The translations under genes and the position numbers were made by a program. 64,000 nucleotides of DNA from JAJEFO01 sp965221845 (GTDB lineage Bacteria; Pseudomonadota; Alphaproteobacteria; Rhodobacterales; Rhodobacteraceae), in contig OZ244919.1 in assembly GCA_965221845.1 (NCBI GenBank), positions 1,736,001-1,800,000 on the forward strand, given 5' to 3'. The notes under the pieces are model-generated. The model searched no databases. It was not told where the DNA came from and saw only the letters and a list, made by a program, of their open reading frames with translations. Numbering within the stretch: the stretch's first letter is position 1; each line of letters opens with the position of its first letter. Positions 18,248 to 27,052 of this stretch are shown here, piece by piece.

Positions 18248-18718
18248 ATGATGTCACGATCACGGGGACTGCCTGCCATGGTTGCGGCTGCAATGGTGGT
18301 GCTGGCCTCAACACCTGCCGGTGCATGGGTTGTCGGATCATGCCGCTCATACCACGAAGGCGTGACCACATTGCAGGCCACTGAAATCTACAAACGCTGC
18401 TTTCCGGACTGCCTCATCAGTCTCTTCCCGACCCACAATTCCGCGAGATCCTCCGTCATTGACTGGTACCACCCGGGGTACGTGGGGCCTGTCCACGTGG
18501 CGGTCATCAGCAACGATTCCCGCCTGGGGCCAGGGACGATTGGTACGCCGCAGAGGCTGGGCACCCTTCCGCATCCCGAAGGATTGACCAACTGGCGTCT
18601 CTCGTTCGGCGGCCTTCAGCCGGAACACCACTACGCCATGGTGATCTATGGTTCTGATCCCGCCAAGCACTTCTACCGCGCGTGCTTCCTGAGTGACGAC
18701 GCCCCCGATTCGCAATGA
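18248..18718 (+). CDS. Secreted protein of unknown function, four cysteines
   Basis: 156 residues. A Sec signal peptide (MMSRSRGLPAMVAAAMVVLA, then STPAGA, cleavage before WVVG) is followed by a mature domain of about 130 residues with cysteines at 32, 51, 55 and 146, enough for two disulfides. The middle is aromatic and His-rich (WYHPGYVGPVHVAV, GLQPEHHYAMVIYG), suggesting a small beta-rich periplasmic or secreted domain. I recognise no family. GGGAGCG upstream of the start and a good promoter argue that it is real. It stands alone between the aap operon and transposase relics. Confidence 0.7.
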   Translation: MMSRSRGLPAMVAAAMVVLASTPAGAWVVGSCRSYHEGVTTLQATEIYKRCFPDCLISLFPTHNSARSSVIDWYHPGYVGPVHVAVISNDSRLGPGTIGTPQRLGTLPHPEGLTNWRLSFGGLQPEHHYAMVIYGSDPAKHFYRACFLSDDAPDSQ

Positions 18719-19114
18719 CGCCCACCACCTGATGTAGGTGTAGGTGATTTCTGGTCTCGGCGACGCAGAATCCAGGAATGATGTGCGTGACTGAAGGCCC
18801 GGACGATTGGCCGCATGGCGTTGTGCGCCCTGTCCCGCCTCAGCCATCCCGATTGACGGGGGCTCCGCAGGCATGGCCGTATGGAGGCCGCTGGCCAGGC
18901 CACAGGGATCACGCGGGCCGTGCGCCCGGGCCGGGCCGGCGGGTGGTCGCCGGGCAATGGCATTCGGACAGTCCTGCCGTTCCGGGAGCGATTGTTTTGC
19001 CGTCCGCAACGCACTGACATCGAGCGGCTTTCCGCGTCCCGGAATTTTTTGGCACGCCCCCTTGTCAAGCCGTCCGCGATTCGCAGTCTGTCCTCGGATT
19101 TCCGGGAGCGGCCA
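18719..19114. other. Non-coding stretch before transposase relics
   Basis: No recognisable gene. The sequence leads into the decayed transposase region and is probably decayed itself. Confidence 0.4.
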
Positions 19115-19288
19115 ATGGACCAGCGAATCACGGACCTCAGGTCGACCGCATTCCCGGGCCGCCGCCTGACCCGGCGGCAGATCGCGGACGTCCAGGAGAC
19201 CGTGGCGCTCTTTCCCAACGACAGCCGCAACGAGCTGGCGAAGACCATCCGCGGGCACCTGGGCTGGAGGACGGCGAGGGGCGCCTGA
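19115..19288 (+). pseudogene. N-terminal fragment of a DUF4338-like transposase-associated protein
   Basis: 57 codons from an ATG with GGGAGCGG just upstream. The peptide (FPGRRLTRRQIADVQETVAL, then FPNDSRNELAKTIRGHLGWR) resembles the N-terminal domain found at the start of DUF4338-type and related transposases. The frame ends in TGA right after GWRTARGA and the expected continuation is absent. It may be one decayed gene with the IS4-like remnant that follows, or a separate fragment. Confidence 0.5.
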
Positions 19289-19349
19289 CGGGTCGGGGCG
19301 TGCCCGGGCATGCCGGGGATCCGAAGCCGCCGACGCGGGCCGGGCGGGG

Positions 19350-19865
19350 ACGTTCCGCCGCCTCCGACCGCCGGTTCGGCCGGCGCTTCGAGACGCCGGG
19401 CGCGGCCGCCACGGCCGTCGCGGCGCGCGGGGACGCCCGCTGGCGGAAGCGCCGTCGCGTCTTCGACAGCCTGCCCGTCATGCCGGTCGTCCTCCGCCTC
19501 GTCGCCGCGCCACGCTCTGCGAGCTCCGGGAGCAGTTCGCGGCCGCCGGCGTCGAGCTGCCCCGGGACGAGCCGCCCGCGGCGTCGACGGCCTGCGCGGC
19601 GCGCGAGAAGCTGGACGAGGCCGCGTTCAGGCGGCTGCCACCGGGAGATCCGCGCCAGCGCCCCCGAGGCCACGCCCTGGAAGGGCCGCAGGGTCCTCGC
19701 CGTCGGCGGGTGGAGGATCGCCCTGCCGCGGGAACTCGCGGACCACGGCTTCCGCGTGGCCGACGGCGCCCACTGCCCCCAGGGCATGGCCGCGCCCTGC
19801 AGGCTGCGCGACCGCATCCCCGTCGACTTCGACCTGTTCGCCCACGGGAACGGGCGGCTGGCCAG
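19350..19865 (+). pseudogene. Decayed IS4-family transposase, truncated
   Basis: Pieces in more than one frame match an IS4-type transposase: RWRKRRRVFDSLPV, ATLCELREQFAAAGVELP, KLDEAAFRRL, TPWKGRRVLAVGGWRIALPR, ELADHGFRVADGAHCPQGMA and IPVDFDLFAHGN. The first catalytic aspartate, expected in a VDG motif, reads VGG. The gene stops abruptly where an IS30 end begins (19852–19931), so the second half is missing. Confidence 0.65.
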
Positions 19866-19931
19866 TTGGCGACATCATGTGTCGTCGAACGCCTCGCAAC
19901 GCTGCATCAGGTGTTGCACTTCGGAGTGGAA
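19852..19931 (-). mobile_element. Solo IS30 left-end remnant
   Basis: Reverse complement of the left 75 bp or so of the IS30 element at 4438–4512, imperfect but clearly related, ending in the same terminal repeat TGTTGCACTTCGGAGTGGAA (19912–19931). No transposase gene is attached. It marks a former IS30 insertion or deletion that cut the IS4-like gene. Confidence 0.75.
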
Positions 19932-20100
19932 CAGGGGTGTCATGAAGTAACCTCCGGGCGGGGTGAATGGACCGGAGGATGCTCTCGCGCGAGGGCGGAC
20001 AAAATCAAGGCGCGGGCAAAACGTCGTGCTTTGACCGCTTACCGTCGCCCGGCATCGCGGCGAAATCCGGGAACGCGCCGCAGGCTCTGGATCCGCCGCG

Positions 20101-20805
20101 TCAGGCAAGGCGAAGGAGGGCATCGGCATGAAGGAACGCCTGCATCTTGCGTTCGGCCTCCCCGGCCGCCTCGAAGTCTTCGCCCCATTGCTCGGACTGC
20201 CAGATCTCGTCGAGACGGGAGGCGGACCAGAGGTCCGACGCCGGGAACGCGCCGTCGGAAACGGCCAGCGCGATCACGAACGACCCCGAAAGGGTCACGA
20301 GATCATGGAATCCCGCCAGATGGAAGCTCGACATCGGCTCCATGCAGCGCGCAAGCCTCGAGACGCAAGCCGCGTCCTGCGGGACGGGCATCACGCCCTG
20401 CGTCACTTCGAGACGCACGCCATGGCGGAACGCGAGCCAGTCCAGCAACGGATCCCACGCCTTCCGCTGCCGCAGGACCAGCTCGGCCGGCGCCGCGGCC
20501 CTGTAGCTCAGCAGGTCGGTGACGGCGTAGCCTGCAAGATGGTCCATGACCTCGCGCCGCCGCTTCGCGACCCTGTCGATGGCAGCGTTTGCCGATCGGG
20601 TCCAGGGCATCGTCTCGGGATCGACCTGCTCCTCCTGCGCTTCCCATTCGGCGGCCACGCGCCCGGCAAAGGCTCTCGTCGGCAGGACGAGCGCGCGCTT
20701 CGCCGGCGTCCGGGCCGGACGGCCGTCCAGCCGGATCGAGAAGCCCTCCGCCACCGCTTCGACGGACACGGCGTTCCAGAAGCGCCTCCGTTTCCATTCG
20801 CTCAC
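20101..20805 (-). CDS. ATP12 family F1-ATPase assembly chaperone
   Basis: 234 residues. In mitochondria ATP12 chaperones the alpha subunit of F1-ATPase; the alphaproteobacterial homologue is assumed to do the same. Family features are KRRRFWNAVSVEAVAEGFSI then LDGRPARTPAKR near the start, AEWEAQEEQVDPETMP, the DLLSYRAAAPAELVLRQ motif, WDPLLDW, and LGSF-like LSGSFVIALAV near the end. Its start overlaps the stop of the pseudouridine synthase gene by 4 bp. Confidence 0.92.
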   Translation of the reverse strand: MSEWKRRRFWNAVSVEAVAEGFSIRLDGRPARTPAKRALVLPTRAFAGRVAAEWEAQEEQVDPETMPWTRSANAAIDRVAKRRREVMDHLAGYAVTDLLSYRAAAPAELVLRQRKAWDPLLDWLAFRHGVRLEVTQGVMPVPQDAACVSRLARCMEPMSSFHLAGFHDLVTLSGSFVIALAVSDGAFPASDLWSASRLDEIWQSEQWGEDFEAAGEAERKMQAFLHADALLRLA

Positions 20806-21851
20806 GGGCGCCCCGCCTCCCGGAACGGATCTTCAGGGGCCCCGGACGGATCCCATTCCAGCATCCTCCAGGTCCGCCGCATGTGGGGCGGCAGCGGGGC
20901 GACGAGATCGAGGCGATCGCCCGTGACGGGATGGTCGAGCGTGAGGGAGCGCGCGTGCAGGTGGAGCTTGCGGCCGATCTCCCCGCCCAGCCGCGACCCC
21001 CAGCCGTCGCCCGGGTTCTCCTGCCCCGAGCCGCCGTACTTTCCGTCCCCGACGACGGGATGGCCGATTCCCGACATGTGGGCGCGCAGCTGATGGGTGC
21101 GGCCGGTCACCGGGACGAGCGCAACCCAGCTTGCGCGGGTTCCGAGCGCGGCGAGGACCGCGTAGTCCGTGACGGCGTGCCTGGCGCCCGGCACCCGATC
21201 GACATGCTCCTGCGGGACGACATGCGCCTTCTCGCCCGCGACGGCCCTGCCGTGCCCGCGCGCCTTCGCGATTCCATGGCGGATCACGCCAGTCCGCGGA
21301 TCCGGAACGCCCGCGACGGCGGCCCAGTAGACCTTTCTGACGAGGCGGGCGCGAAAGGCGCGCGCCAGCTCGCCTGCCACGGCGCGGGTCCGCGCAAGCA
21401 GAAGGACGCCCGACGTGTCCTTGTCCAGCCTGTGAACGAGTCGCGGGCTGTCCTCGCGCCCGAACCTCAGCGCCTCGGCCAGCCCGTCCACATGCCGGCG
21501 CTGCCTCGATCCCCCCTGAACCGGCAGGCCGGGCGGCTTGTCGAGCGCGATCACGTGCTCGTCGCGATGGATGACGGTCCTGCGGATCATCTCCGCATCG
21601 GCCGGACTCACCGGCACTCCGGGCCTGCCCGCGCGCCTCTCCGCTGCGGGCAGGGGCGGAACGCGCACGGTCTGGCCGGCCTCCACCCGCACGCCCGGCC
21701 TTGTCCGCCGCCCGTCAAGCCGGATCTCCCCCTTGCGGCACATCCTCTCGATCCGCCCCTGAGGGACGTGCGGGAAGCGCCGCCGGAGCCACCGGTCGAG
21801 CCGCTGGCCGCCTTCGTCCGGGCCGACGCCGATCCGCTGGACGTCCGTCAT
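20802..21851 (-). CDS. rluC: RluA-family 23S rRNA pseudouridine synthase (RluC-like)
   Basis: 349 residues from ATG 21851 (MTDVQRIGVGPDEGGQRLDR). It has an N-terminal S4 RNA-binding domain (about 12–75) and a catalytic domain with RLVHRLDKDTSGVLLLA, whose aspartate attacks the target uridine, and VTGRTHQLRAHM. Related enzymes modify 23S rRNA near positions 955, 2504 and 2580; RluC versus RluD specificity cannot be settled from sequence alone. A longer frame extends upstream to 22013 but lacks homology. Confidence 0.9.
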   Translation of the reverse strand: MTDVQRIGVGPDEGGQRLDRWLRRRFPHVPQGRIERMCRKGEIRLDGRRTRPGVRVEAGQTVRVPPLPAAERRAGRPGVPVSPADAEMIRRTVIHRDEHVIALDKPPGLPVQGGSRQRRHVDGLAEALRFGREDSPRLVHRLDKDTSGVLLLARTRAVAGELARAFRARLVRKVYWAAVAGVPDPRTGVIRHGIAKARGHGRAVAGEKAHVVPQEHVDRVPGARHAVTDYAVLAALGTRASWVALVPVTGRTHQLRAHMSGIGHPVVGDGKYGGSGQENPGDGWGSRLGGEIGRKLHLHARSLTLDHPVTGDRLDLVAPLPPHMRRTWRMLEWDPSGAPEDPFREAGRP

Positions 21852-21936
21852 CGTGATTGCACGACGATGGCCGTGCGCGCGACGTCGGCGAAGGCCGCGC
21901 CAGGAGGCGACGACCCCTCGGATCGGAACGTCCGCT

Positions 21937-22317
21937 TCATGAAGCCAGCGTGCGCGCAAGGGCAAGCCCGGCGAGAAGGCCGAGAACGGACAGCAAGACG
22001 GAAGCCGCGACATAGACCGCCGACGCCACGGCGTCTCCGCGCTGGTAGAGCAGGACGGCCTCGAGCGAGAAGGTCGAGAAGGTGGTGAACGCGCCCAGGA
22101 AGCCGACCGCGAAAAAGGGCGAGAGATGGGTCAGGCCGCGCTGCGCGTCCAGGATGACGAAGAAGCCGATCAGGAAGGACCCCAGGACGTTGACCGTGAT
22201 GGTGCCGAGAGGAAAGGCGGTCGGGCCCAGAAGCCGCAAGACGCCGAGGCCGGCCAGGTGGCGGGCCAAGGCCCCCAGCGCGCCGCCGCCTGCAATGGCC
22301 AGAAGGGTGCCCAGCAT
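21937..22317 (-). CDS. crcB: Fluoride exporter CrcB (Fluc channel)
   Basis: 126 residues with four membrane helices. The family signatures are GGGALGALARHL at the N-terminus, NVLGSFLIGFF in helix 2 and GFLGAFTTFSTFSLEA in helix 3 with the phenylalanines and polar track that line the fluoride pore. The protein works as an antiparallel dimer. It lies 32 bp after rarA. No fluoride-riboswitch-like sequence was noticed, and the gap is too short for one. Confidence 0.93.
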   Translation of the reverse strand: MLGTLLAIAGGGALGALARHLAGLGVLRLLGPTAFPLGTITVNVLGSFLIGFFVILDAQRGLTHLSPFFAVGFLGAFTTFSTFSLEAVLLYQRGDAVASAVYVAASVLLSVLGLLAGLALARTLAS

Positions 22318-22349
22318 GCGCCCGGTCCTTTCCTGACGCCTCCCGCTTG

Positions 22350-23657
22350 TCAACTCTGCCGCTTCGCGCGCAGGTTCGCGAAATGGTCGAGGCGGCGCCT
22401 GAGCTCCCGCTCGAATCCCCGCGCCACCGGCCGGAAGTAGGAGGCGCGCGCCATGCCGTCCGGGAAATGGTCCTGGCCGGAGAACCCGTCCTCGGCGTCG
22501 TGGTCGTAGGCATAGCCTCTGCCGTATCCCTGGTCCTTCATCAGCCGCGTCGGCGCGTTCAGCGCGTGCTTGGGCGGAGGCGCCGAGCCCGTCGACCTGG
22601 CCGCTCCCCGGGCGGCCTTGAACGCCACGTAGCCGCTGTTCGACTTGGGGGCCAGCGCAAGGTAGATCACCGCCTGGGCCAGCGCGAGCTCCCCTTCCGG
22701 GCTGCCCAGGCGCTCGTACGCGTTCCATGCGTCGATGCACAGCGACTGTGCCTGCGGGTCGGCAAGCCCCACGTCCTCGACGCTCATGCGGGTGATCCGG
22801 CGCGCCAGGAACCGCGGATCCTCTCCGCCCTCCAGCATCCTGGCGAGCCAGTAGAGCGCGGCGTCGGGATCAGATCCGCGCACGGACTTATGCAGCGCGG
22901 AGATCAGGTTGTAGTGGGCGTCGCCGGACCTGTCGTACTGCGCCGCGCGCCGCGCGAGCCGCCGCGACAGCTCCTTCCGGCCGAGCCTGCCTGCCGCCGT
23001 CCAGCCGGACACCTGCTCGATCAGGTTCAGGAGGGCGCGCCCGTCCCCGTCGGCCAGTTCCAGGAGCGCCTCCCGCGCCTCTGCATCGAGCGGCAGGGCC
23101 CGTCCCAGCGCCGCCTCGGCACTCCGTGCGAGACGCCCGAGGTCGGCAAGCCCGAGGCGGTCCAGCACCATGACCTGCGCGCGGGACAGCAGCGCGGCGT
23201 TCAGCTCGAACGAGGGGTTCTCCGTGGTCGCCCCGACCAGAAGGATCGTCCCGTCCTCCATGTGCGGCAGGAACCCGTCCTGCTGGGCCTTGTTGAAACG
23301 GTGGATCTCGTCGACGAACAGGAGCGTGCCGCCGCCGTTGCCCCGACGGATCCTGGCGGCCTCGAAGACCTTCTTGAGATCCGCAACGCCCGTGAAGATC
23401 GCGCTGACCTGGACGAAGGCGAGATCGGTGGCATCGGCCAGGAGGCGCGCAACGGTGGTCTTTCCGACGCCGGGCGGTCCCCAGAGAACCAGGGAGCCCA
23501 GGGTGCCGGCGCGCAGCATCGTTCCGAGCGGGCCCTCGGGGCCGAGCAGCGCCTCCTGGCCCACCACCTCCTCCAGCGTGCGCGGGCGCAGCCGGTCGGC
23601 CAGCGGACGGCGGGCGCGTTCGGGCTCCGGCCCGGGAGTCTCGAACAGGTCAGCCAT
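22350..23657 (-). CDS. rarA: Replication-associated recombination protein A
   Basis: 435 residues, the full length of the RarA/MgsA/WRNIP1 AAA+ family that acts at stalled replication forks. It shows PLADRLRPRTLEEVVGQEAL, Walker A LWGPPGVGKTT, Walker B LLFVDEIHRFNKAQQD, sensor 1 ATTENPSFELN, and the C-terminal tetramerisation part with DVGLADPQAQ and YLALAPKSNSGYVAF. It lies 167 bp after rplQ and heads rarA–crcB–rluC–ATP12. Confidence 0.95.
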   Translation of the reverse strand: MADLFETPGPEPERARRPLADRLRPRTLEEVVGQEALLGPEGPLGTMLRAGTLGSLVLWGPPGVGKTTVARLLADATDLAFVQVSAIFTGVADLKKVFEAARIRRGNGGGTLLFVDEIHRFNKAQQDGFLPHMEDGTILLVGATTENPSFELNAALLSRAQVMVLDRLGLADLGRLARSAEAALGRALPLDAEAREALLELADGDGRALLNLIEQVSGWTAAGRLGRKELSRRLARRAAQYDRSGDAHYNLISALHKSVRGSDPDAALYWLARMLEGGEDPRFLARRITRMSVEDVGLADPQAQSLCIDAWNAYERLGSPEGELALAQAVIYLALAPKSNSGYVAFKAARGAARSTGSAPPPKHALNAPTRLMKDQGYGRGYAYDHDAEDGFSGQDHFPDGMARASYFRPVARGFERELRRRLDHFANLRAKRQS

Positions 23658-23824
23658 GTGACGTGCAGGCCAAGCCCCGAAATCGCGGACCGGAAGAGCG
23701 CGCCGCCCTCGACCCGGACGCCGCCGGCGCCGTGCGCGCCTGCCGGACGTCCGGGAACCGCGCAGGCCGCCGCCCCGCCGGAGACCTCCATGGGTCGCCT
23801 GAGGGGCGGCCGTCCGCCGGCGGG

Positions 23825-24244
23825 CTATTCCCCGGTCGCCTCCTCTTCTGCAAGACGCCTGCGGTCGGCGGCGCCCTTCGCGTCGGCATCCCGGTCCACC
23901 AGCTCGATGATGGCCATCGGCGCCATGTCGCCGTAGCGGAATCCGGCCTTGAGCACGCGGGTATAGCCGCCCGCGCGCTCCTTGTAGCGCGGCCCGAGCA
24001 CCTCGAACAGCTTGGAGACGTGCATGTCCTGCTTCAGCCGGGCCGCCGCCTGGCGCCGGGCATGCAGGTCGCCGCGCTTGGCGAGCGTGATCAGCCTGTC
24101 CACCACGCGCCGGAGCTCCTTGGCCTTGGGCAGGGTGGTCTTGATCTGCTCGTGCTCGATCAGCGATCCGGCCATGTTGGCGAAGAGCGCCTTGCGGTGC
24201 TCCTGAGTGCGGTTCAGGCGACGATGGCCCTTGGCGTGACGCAT
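23825..24244 (-). CDS. rplQ: 50S ribosomal protein L17
   Basis: 139 residues; the N-terminus MRHAKGHRRLNRTQEHRKAL is diagnostic. It binds 23S rRNA near the exit tunnel. It is the last gene of the alpha operon, 103 bp after rpoA. The tail beyond residue 120 is short and charged. Confidence 0.97.
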   Translation of the reverse strand: MRHAKGHRRLNRTQEHRKALFANMAGSLIEHEQIKTTLPKAKELRRVVDRLITLAKRGDLHARRQAAARLKQDMHVSKLFEVLGPRYKERAGGYTRVLKAGFRYGDMAPMAIIELVDRDADAKGAADRRRLAEEEATGE

Positions 24245-24347
24245 TTTCCCGTTCCCCGTTGTTGCCCCGTCCGGTCGGGGACGCGCTTCCCTCGTCCGTC
24301 CCCGGGCCTCCGCCCGCGCCGGTCCGGACGGCCCGGCGCCGCGTCCC

Positions 24348-25364
24348 TCAGAACTGGTCCTCGAACCTCTTGGCGAGATCCTCGATGTTCTCGGGCGGCC
24401 ATTCCTCGATGTCCATGCCGAGATGCAGGCCCATGCCGGACAGCACCTCCTTGATCTCGTTGAGCGACTTCCGGCCGAAGTTCGGAGTCCTCAGCATTTC
24501 GGCCTCGGTCTTCTGGATCAGGTCGCCGATGTAGACGATGTTGTCGTTCTTCAGGCAGTTCGCGGACCGGACGCTGAGCTCCAGCTCGTCGACCTTCTTC
24601 AGCAGGAGCGGGTTGAACTCGAGGCCGTCTTCCTCGTCGCCGCGCTGCGCCGATTCCGGCTCGTCGAAGTTGATGAACGTCGCGAGCTGGTCCTGCAGGA
24701 TTCTCGCCGCCAGCGCGACGGCATCCTCCGGCGCCACCGAACCGTCCGTCTCGAGCTTGAGCGTCAGCTTGTCATAGTCGAGCACCTGGCCTTCCCGGGT
24801 CGGCTGGACGTCATAGCTGACTCTCCGGACGGGCGAGTAGATCGCGTCGACCGGCATCATGCCGATCGGGGCGTCCTCGGGGCGGTTCCTGTCCGCCGCC
24901 ACGTAGCCCTTGCCCGTCTCGACGGTCAGCTCCATGTAGAGGCTTGCGCCCTCGTCGAGGTGGCAAAGCACGTGATCCTTGTTGAGGATCTCGATGCCGG
25001 CGGTCTCCGAGATGTCCCCGGCGGTCACGACCTGCGGCCCCTTGGCGCTGACGGACAGGCGCCTCGGCCCCTCGACCTCCATGCTGATGGCGACGCCCTT
25101 CAGGTTCAGGACGATGTCCGTCACGTCTTCGCGCACCCCTGCCACCGACGAGAACTCGTGGAGGACGTTGTCGATCTGGACGGACGTGATGGCAGCCCCC
25201 TGAAGCGAGGACATCAGGACGCGGCGCAGCGCGTTCCCCAATGTCAGCCCGAAGCCGCGCTCCAGCGGCTCCGCAACGACGGTCGCCTGCCGGAGGGGAT
25301 CGTTGCCCGGCCTCACCTCCAACTGGGTCGGCCTTATGAGCTCCTGCCAGTTCTTGTGGATCAT
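24348..25364 (-). CDS. rpoA: RNA polymerase alpha subunit
   Basis: 338 residues. The N-terminal dimerisation domain (FGLTLGNALRRVLMSSLQGA near residue 40) and the C-terminal domain that binds UP elements and activators (LELSVRSANCLKN through FGRKSLNEIKEVL, about 250–310) are intact. It nucleates assembly of beta and beta', whose genes lie in the same block. Confidence 0.98.
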   Translation of the reverse strand: MIHKNWQELIRPTQLEVRPGNDPLRQATVVAEPLERGFGLTLGNALRRVLMSSLQGAAITSVQIDNVLHEFSSVAGVREDVTDIVLNLKGVAISMEVEGPRRLSVSAKGPQVVTAGDISETAGIEILNKDHVLCHLDEGASLYMELTVETGKGYVAADRNRPEDAPIGMMPVDAIYSPVRRVSYDVQPTREGQVLDYDKLTLKLETDGSVAPEDAVALAARILQDQLATFINFDEPESAQRGDEEDGLEFNPLLLKKVDELELSVRSANCLKNDNIVYIGDLIQKTEAEMLRTPNFGRKSLNEIKEVLSGMGLHLGMDIEEWPPENIEDLAKRFEDQF

Positions 25365-25453
25365 GTGGATCTCCTCAATGCCTGCGCCCGGTCCATGTCC
25401 GAGACCGCGCGCTCCCGAGGTCTTGCGGGCCGCGGCGCGGCCCGCCGCGGATT

Positions 25454-25840
25454 TCAGACACGGCGCCGCTTCGGCGGACGGCAGCCATTGTGCGCAATGG
25501 GCGTCACGTCGCGGATCGACGTGATGGTGAAGCCGACGGCGGCCAGGGCGCGCAGGGCGCTCTCCCGGCCCGAGCCCGGACCCTGCACCTCGACTTCAAG
25601 AGTGCGGACGCCATGCTCCCTTGCCTTCATGCCCGCGTCCTCCGCAGCCATCTGCGCGGCGTAGGGCGTCGACTTGCGGGAGCCCTTGAATCCCATCGTT
25701 CCGGCGGAAGACCAGGCAATGGCGTTGCCCTGGACGTCCGAGATCAGGATCTTGGTATTGTTGAAGGAGGAATGCACATGCGCCACGCCAGCGGCGATGT
25801 TCTTCGAAACCTTCCTCTTGACGCGGCGGTCGCGTGCCAT
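25454..25840 (-). CDS. rpsK: 30S ribosomal protein S11
   Basis: 128 residues, normal length. HVHSSFNNTKILISDVQGN and GPGSGRESALRAL are diagnostic. It sits on the 30S platform. Adjacent to rpsM with a 15-bp gap. Confidence 0.98.
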   Translation of the reverse strand: MARDRRVKRKVSKNIAAGVAHVHSSFNNTKILISDVQGNAIAWSSAGTMGFKGSRKSTPYAAQMAAEDAGMKAREHGVRTLEVEVQGPGSGRESALRALAAVGFTITSIRDVTPIAHNGCRPPKRRRV

Positions 25841-25855
25841 GCCCTCTTGCCTCCC

Positions 25856-26224
25856 CTACTTCTTCTTGCCGGCGATCGGCCTCGCCGGACCCTTGCGGGT
25901 GCGGGCGTTGGTGTGCGTGCGCTGGCCGCGCACGGGGAGGTTCCGGCGATGCCGCAGGCCGCGGTAGCATCCCAGGTCCATGAGGCGCTTGACGTTCATC
26001 TGCATCTCGCGCCGCAGGTCGCCCTCGACGCTGTAGTTCGCGTCGATGTGCTCGCGAATCGCGAGCACCTCGGCGTCGCTGAGCTCGTTGATCCGGCGCG
26101 AGACGTCCACGTTCGTCGCCTCGCAGATGGCGTTCGCCGAGGACCGGCCTATGCCGGCGATGTAGGTGAGCGCGACCGGCACCCGCTTTGCCGTCGGGAT
26201 GTTCACGCCAGCTATTCGTGCCAC
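25856..26224 (-). CDS. rpsM: 30S ribosomal protein S13
   Basis: 122 residues beginning MARIAGVNIPTAKRV, with the central GCYRGLRHRRNLPVRGQRTH motif and a basic tail GPARPIAGKKK. It forms bridges to the 50S and contacts P-site tRNA. A possible internal promoter lies 90 bp upstream. Confidence 0.98.
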   Translation of the reverse strand: MARIAGVNIPTAKRVPVALTYIAGIGRSSANAICEATNVDVSRRINELSDAEVLAIREHIDANYSVEGDLRREMQMNVKRLMDLGCYRGLRHRRNLPVRGQRTHTNARTRKGPARPIAGKKK

Positions 26225-26313
26225 GGATCTCTTCCTTTCGTTGCGAGCCCTTGATTCCAGGCCCTTTTTTCACAACGGACGCCCCGGCCCGTGATTCCCG
26301 TCCGGGACGGCGG

Positions 26314-26342
26314 TAGCTACGCCTTCGCCTGCGGTGGGTCAA
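26314..26342 (-). promoter_or_regulatory. Possible internal promoter for rpsM–rpsK–rpoA–rplQ
   Basis: On the minus strand, TTGACC (26337–26342), a 17-bp spacer and TAGCTA (26314–26319), in the 183-bp gap between adk and rpsM. The -10 is a weak match. Confidence 0.35.
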
Positions 26343-26407
26343 GGGGCGAAACCGCCCCCAACCGCCTCCGCCTCGGCGATTTGCGTTCCGGCAGGGGCAG
26401 GCAGCCC

Positions 26408-27052
26408 TCACGCGCCCAGCGACGCCGCGATCTCGCCCTTCACGACGTCAATTTCGCCGAGCCCGTTGACCGGCTTCAGGAGGCCCGCGTGGAAGTAGTA
26501 CCCGATCAGCGGCGCCGTCTTCTTGTAATACTCCATGAGGCGGGTCCTGAGGCTTTCCTCGTTGTCGTCCGCACGACGCCTGAAGTCCGAGGCGCCGCAG
26601 GCGGCGCACTTGCCGTCGTCCGGAATGGGCCGGGTGACGTCGTTGTAGACGTCTCCGCAGCTGGCGCAGGTCGAGCGGGCCGTGATGCGCGCGACGAGCG
26701 CGTCGTCGTCCACCTGCATCTCGACGACGGCGTCCAGCCCCTTGCCGTTCGCCTCCAGCAGGCCGTCAAGCGCTGCGGCCTGCGCCAGCGTGCGGGGAAA
26801 CCCGTCGAAAACGAACCCGTTCCCGCCGGACGACCGAAGCCTCTCCGCGATCAGGCCGACGACGATCTCGTCGGTCACGAGGCCGCCCGAGTCCATTATG
26901 TCCGCCACCTTCCGGCCCGTCTCGGTCCCGGACGTCCGCGCTTCGCGAAGCATGTCGCCCGTCGAGAGCTGAACCACGCCGCGCTCCTCCTCGAGGATGC
27001 GCGCCTGCGTCCCCTTTCCGGCCCCGGGCGGGCCGATGAGAATGATGTTCAA
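26408..27052 (-). CDS. adk: Adenylate kinase
   Basis: 214 residues. It interconverts AMP, ADP and ATP. P-loop GPPGAGKGTQ at the N-terminus, DGFPRT, and a lid with a Cys-X2-Cys...Cys-X2-Cys set (STCASCGDVYND, KCAACGA) indicating a zinc-binding long lid. It overlaps secY by 4 bp; secY–adk–rpsM is the usual alphaproteobacterial order. Confidence 0.97.
   Translation of the reverse strand: MNIILIGPPGAGKGTQARILEEERGVVQLSTGDMLREARTSGTETGRKVADIMDSGGLVTDEIVVGLIAERLRSSGGNGFVFDGFPRTLAQAAALDGLLEANGKGLDAVVEMQVDDDALVARITARSTCASCGDVYNDVTRPIPDDGKCAACGASDFRRRADDNEESLRTRLMEYYKKTAPLIGYYFHAGLLKPVNGLGEIDVVKGEIAASLGA

Noticed and set aside
21852..22013. Upstream extension of the pseudouridine synthase gene
   Set aside because: The added residues lack homology and overlap the crcB coding end; the conserved protein begins at MTDVQRIG.
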